From the NCBI GenBank assembly GCA_016177245.1, contig JACOVR010000003.1:1-14653 (forward strand): a stretch of 14,653 bases of DNA, written 5' to 3'. This DNA is from Candidatus Wildermuthbacteria bacterium (GTDB taxonomy: Bacteria > Patescibacteriota > Minisyncoccia > Minisyncoccales > UBA10102). The position numbers were made by a program, and so were the translations under genes. Shown here piece by piece: positions 13,440 through 14,653 of this stretch (positions are counted from its first letter, which is position 1; each line of letters starts with the position of its first letter). The notes beneath the pieces were generated by a model, which saw only the letters and a list, made by a program, of their open reading frames with translations, did not search any database and was not told the DNA's origin.

Positions 13440-13479
13440 CGTAATAACAAACTTAACGATCGTTAAGTTTTATATTACG
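13440..13479. repeat. 40-bp inverted repeat centred on AACGATCGTT (site 3)
   Basis: Arms 13440-13459 and 13460-13479 are complementary at 18 of 20 positions (mismatched pairs 13448/13471 and 13447/13472). The right arm starts TCGTTAAGTTTTATATTA, matching the right arm of site 1 at 16 of 18 positions. It lies between the deaminase gene and the terminator hairpin at 13523-13556. Confidence 0.92.
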
Positions 13480-13522
13480 TATAAATATCGCGAGTTAAAG
13501 AGAAACGCCCTAGGCCGCAGAC

Positions 13523-13556
13523 CAAAAGGGACTCTTCATGAGCCCCTTTTGTTTTT
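13523..13556 (+). terminator. Probable bidirectional intrinsic terminator
   Basis: CAAAAGGGACTC (13523-13534) pairs with GAGCCCCTTTTG (13540-13551), one mismatch, around a 5-base loop. The + strand has TTTTT directly after it (13552-13556); the - strand offers only the four T inside the stem. The only genes ending nearby are on the - strand (the RRM gene stop is at 13577), so it probably serves that gene. The better T-tract nevertheless faces + strand transcripts. Confidence 0.72.
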
Positions 13557-13576
13557 AACCCGAGTTTATCGAAGGG

Positions 13577-13876
13577 TTACCAATCTCTTCTGCGGTCTCC
13601 GCCGCCGAATCCTCCTCTGTCGCGGGGCTGCATTGGCCTCGCTTCATTGACCGTAAGAGTTCTGCCGTCGAGTTCCTTGCCGTTGAACATCTCAATCGCT
13701 TTCTGGGCTTCTTCTTCAGTGGACATTTCCACAAATCCAAAACCCTTGGAACGCCCGGACGCCTTGTCGGTGATAATCGCTGCCGACTCAACAGTTCCCG
13801 CTCCCGCAAAAAAGTTCTTGAGAGTATCTTCGGCGGTGTCGTACGACAAACCGCCTACATACAATTTTTTAGCCAT
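13577..13876 (-). CDS. RNA-binding protein with a single RRM domain
   Basis: 99 residues, a single RNA recognition motif with a short glycine/arginine tail, like the small RRM proteins of cyanobacteria and many other bacteria that bind single-stranded RNA. RNP2 is LYVGGL at 5-10 and RNP1 is KGFGFVEM at 44-51, both with the aromatic residues that stack on RNA bases. The domain ends near 80 and is followed by the basic RGGFGGGDRRRDW tail. ATG 13876 starts MAKKLYVGGL exactly as in the family. No SD is seen. It lies 55 bases downstream of rplK on the same strand with no terminator between them, so it may be read through from nusG-rplK. A hairpin terminator follows. Specific RNA targets cannot be read from sequence. 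Confidence 0.93.
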   Translation of the reverse strand: MAKKLYVGGLSYDTAEDTLKNFFAGAGTVESAAIITDKASGRSKGFGFVEMSTEEEAQKAIEMFNGKELDGRTLTVNEARPMQPRDRGGFGGGDRRRDW

Positions 13877-13931
13877 ATTTTTTGCAAAATACTTGCGTTA
13901 ATTATGAACCGACCATTTTATTTTTATCGCG

Positions 13932-14354
13932 TCATTCAACTGTGATGCCCATGTTGCGGGCAGTGCCTTCCACGATTCTTTGAGCAGCTTCCAAATCTTG
14001 GGTGTTCAAATCCTGCATTTTCTGCTTTGCGATTTCTTCAAGCTGGGTTCTGGTAATTCTGCCCACTTTTGTTTTGTTCGGCTCGCCAGAACCTTTTTCA
14101 ATGCCCGCCGCTTTTTTGATCAACGCGGAAGTGGGCGGCTGGTGAAGCTTGTATTCATAGCTTCGATCTTCATATACTACAATATCGACGGGCAGTTTAA
14201 AACCTGCCTGCGCCTTGGTAGCGTCGTTGAAATTCTTGCAGAATTCCCCAATGTTCACTCCGTGCTGCGCCAGCGCAGGGCCAACGGGGGGGGCCGGGGT
14301 AGCGGCGCCTGCCGCAATATGAAGCCGAATTATTTTCTTGATCTTTTTTGCCAT
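13932..14354 (-). CDS. rplK: 50S ribosomal protein L11
   Basis: 140 residues, full family length. It binds the GTPase-associated region of 23S rRNA and takes part in factor binding and the stringent response. PAPPVGPALAQHGVNIGEFCKNFN (20-43 in outline) is the proline-rich N-terminal domain that contacts thiopeptides and release factors. PPTSALIKKAAGIEKGSGEPN (73-93) begins the rRNA-binding C-terminal domain, ending RNMGITVE. It starts with a one-base overlap with nusG (TAATG), so translation is coupled. The usual next gene, rplA (L1), does not follow; an RRM protein gene lies there instead. Confidence 0.97.
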   Translation of the reverse strand: MAKKIKKIIRLHIAAGAATPAPPVGPALAQHGVNIGEFCKNFNDATKAQAGFKLPVDIVVYEDRSYEYKLHQPPTSALIKKAAGIEKGSGEPNKTKVGRITRTQLEEIAKQKMQDLNTQDLEAAQRIVEGTARNMGITVE

Positions 14355-14653
14355 TATAACTTCTTAATTTGTAATGAATCGAGTTCCACGGGAGTATCCC
14401 TCCCGAACATACTTACTAATACTTTCACTTTCCCGCGCTCTCTGTCAATTTCAGACACCCTGCCTTCCAAATCTTTAAAGGGTCCGTCAATGATGCGCAC
14501 CGGGTCGTTGGCGCCCACTTGAATATCGTATTGGGGCGCTTCCATGCCCATGCGTTTTTTCAAGTTCTCGATTTCTGCCTTTTCCACGGGAATGGGCGTG
14601 GTTCCCGATCCCACAAATCCTGTCACATTGGGCGTATTTCTCACCACATACCA
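14354..14653 (-). CDS. nusG: Transcription antitermination factor NusG, C-terminal part (5' end outside the window)
   Basis: The frame is open to the window edge and starts at WYVVRNTPNVTGFVG, the last strand of the NGN domain. The KOW domain is DPVRIIDGPFKDLEGRVSEID, followed by KVKVLVSMFGRDTPVELDSLQI, ending at TAA 14356-14354. NusG binds RNA polymerase and links it to ribosomal protein S10 or Rho. The nusG-rplK order is the conserved bacterial arrangement; secE would be expected upstream, beyond the window. Confidence 0.96.
   Translation of the reverse strand, partial: WYVVRNTPNVTGFVGSGTTPIPVEKAEIENLKKRMGMEAPQYDIQVGANDPVRIIDGPFKDLEGRVSEIDRERGKVKVLVSMFGRDTPVELDSLQIKKL

Noticed and set aside
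1..14653. CRISPR array, tRNA or rRNA gene, transposase, phage or toxin-antitoxin genes
   Set aside because: No regularly spaced repeats, no recognisable RNA gene structure and no matching protein motifs were seen on either strand.
1..14653. Recoding of TGA as glycine, as in SR1/Gracilibacteria
   Set aside because: TGA ends dnaE, the Dcd-like gene, the first nucleotidyltransferase and others exactly where the families end; no in-frame TGA interrupts a conserved protein.

Overview
The window looks like a piece of a small bacterial genome, most likely a member of the Candidate Phyla Radiation / Patescibacteria (Parcubacteria-like). This is an inference from lysine-rich proteins, very tight gene packing with ATGA and TAATG junctions, many genes without a Shine-Dalgarno (SD) site, a TCCGAAA-type heptamer repeat, and compact versions of housekeeping proteins (for example a threonyl-tRNA synthetase without its TGS domain). 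TGA is used as a stop codon, so the SR1/Gracilibacteria code does not apply. No tRNA, rRNA, CRISPR array, insertion sequence or phage gene was seen. No stretch longer than 300 bases lacks a gene.

Layout. (1) Positions 3-6083, + strand: an apparent operon of dnaE (5' truncated by the window edge), thrS, an unrecognised membrane protein and miaA, with gaps of 12, 2 and 1 bases. (2) Positions 6118-8565, - strand: dihydrofolate reductase, a Dcd-like protein and gatB; the last two share an ATGA junction. (3) Positions 8593-10040, - strand: two self-contained single-gene units (a HAD-superfamily protein and an unknown protein), each with promoter, strong SD and intrinsic terminator. (4) Positions 10158-11140, + strand: a HIGH-motif nucleotidyltransferase overlapping a HIT/GalT-like protein. 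(5) Positions 11142-13383, - strand: thyA, a second HIT protein and a deaminase with an unknown N-terminal domain. (6) Positions 13577-14653, - strand: nusG (truncated by the window edge), rplK and an RRM RNA-binding protein.

The middle of the window (7500-13383) is rich in deoxypyrimidine and nucleotide genes: a Dcd-like protein, DHFR, ThyA, a dCMP-deaminase-like protein, a nucleotidyltransferase and two HIT proteins. Together they could make and tune dUMP and dTMP.

The most striking non-coding signal is a family of three long intergenic inverted repeats (36, 34 and 40 bp), all centred exactly on the core AACGATCGTT. They lie just upstream of the Dcd-like gene, the HAD gene and the deaminase gene. 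The 34-bp copy is a perfect palindrome. The two outer copies match at 29 of 36 positions. They look like operators of an unidentified dimeric regulator, possibly defining a nucleotide-metabolism regulon, though a structural or mobile repeat is not excluded. A second pattern is that the HAD, unknown and second HIT genes have strong SDs, their own terminators and arginine-over-lysine proteins, unlike their SD-poor, lysine-rich neighbours. This suggests a separate origin.
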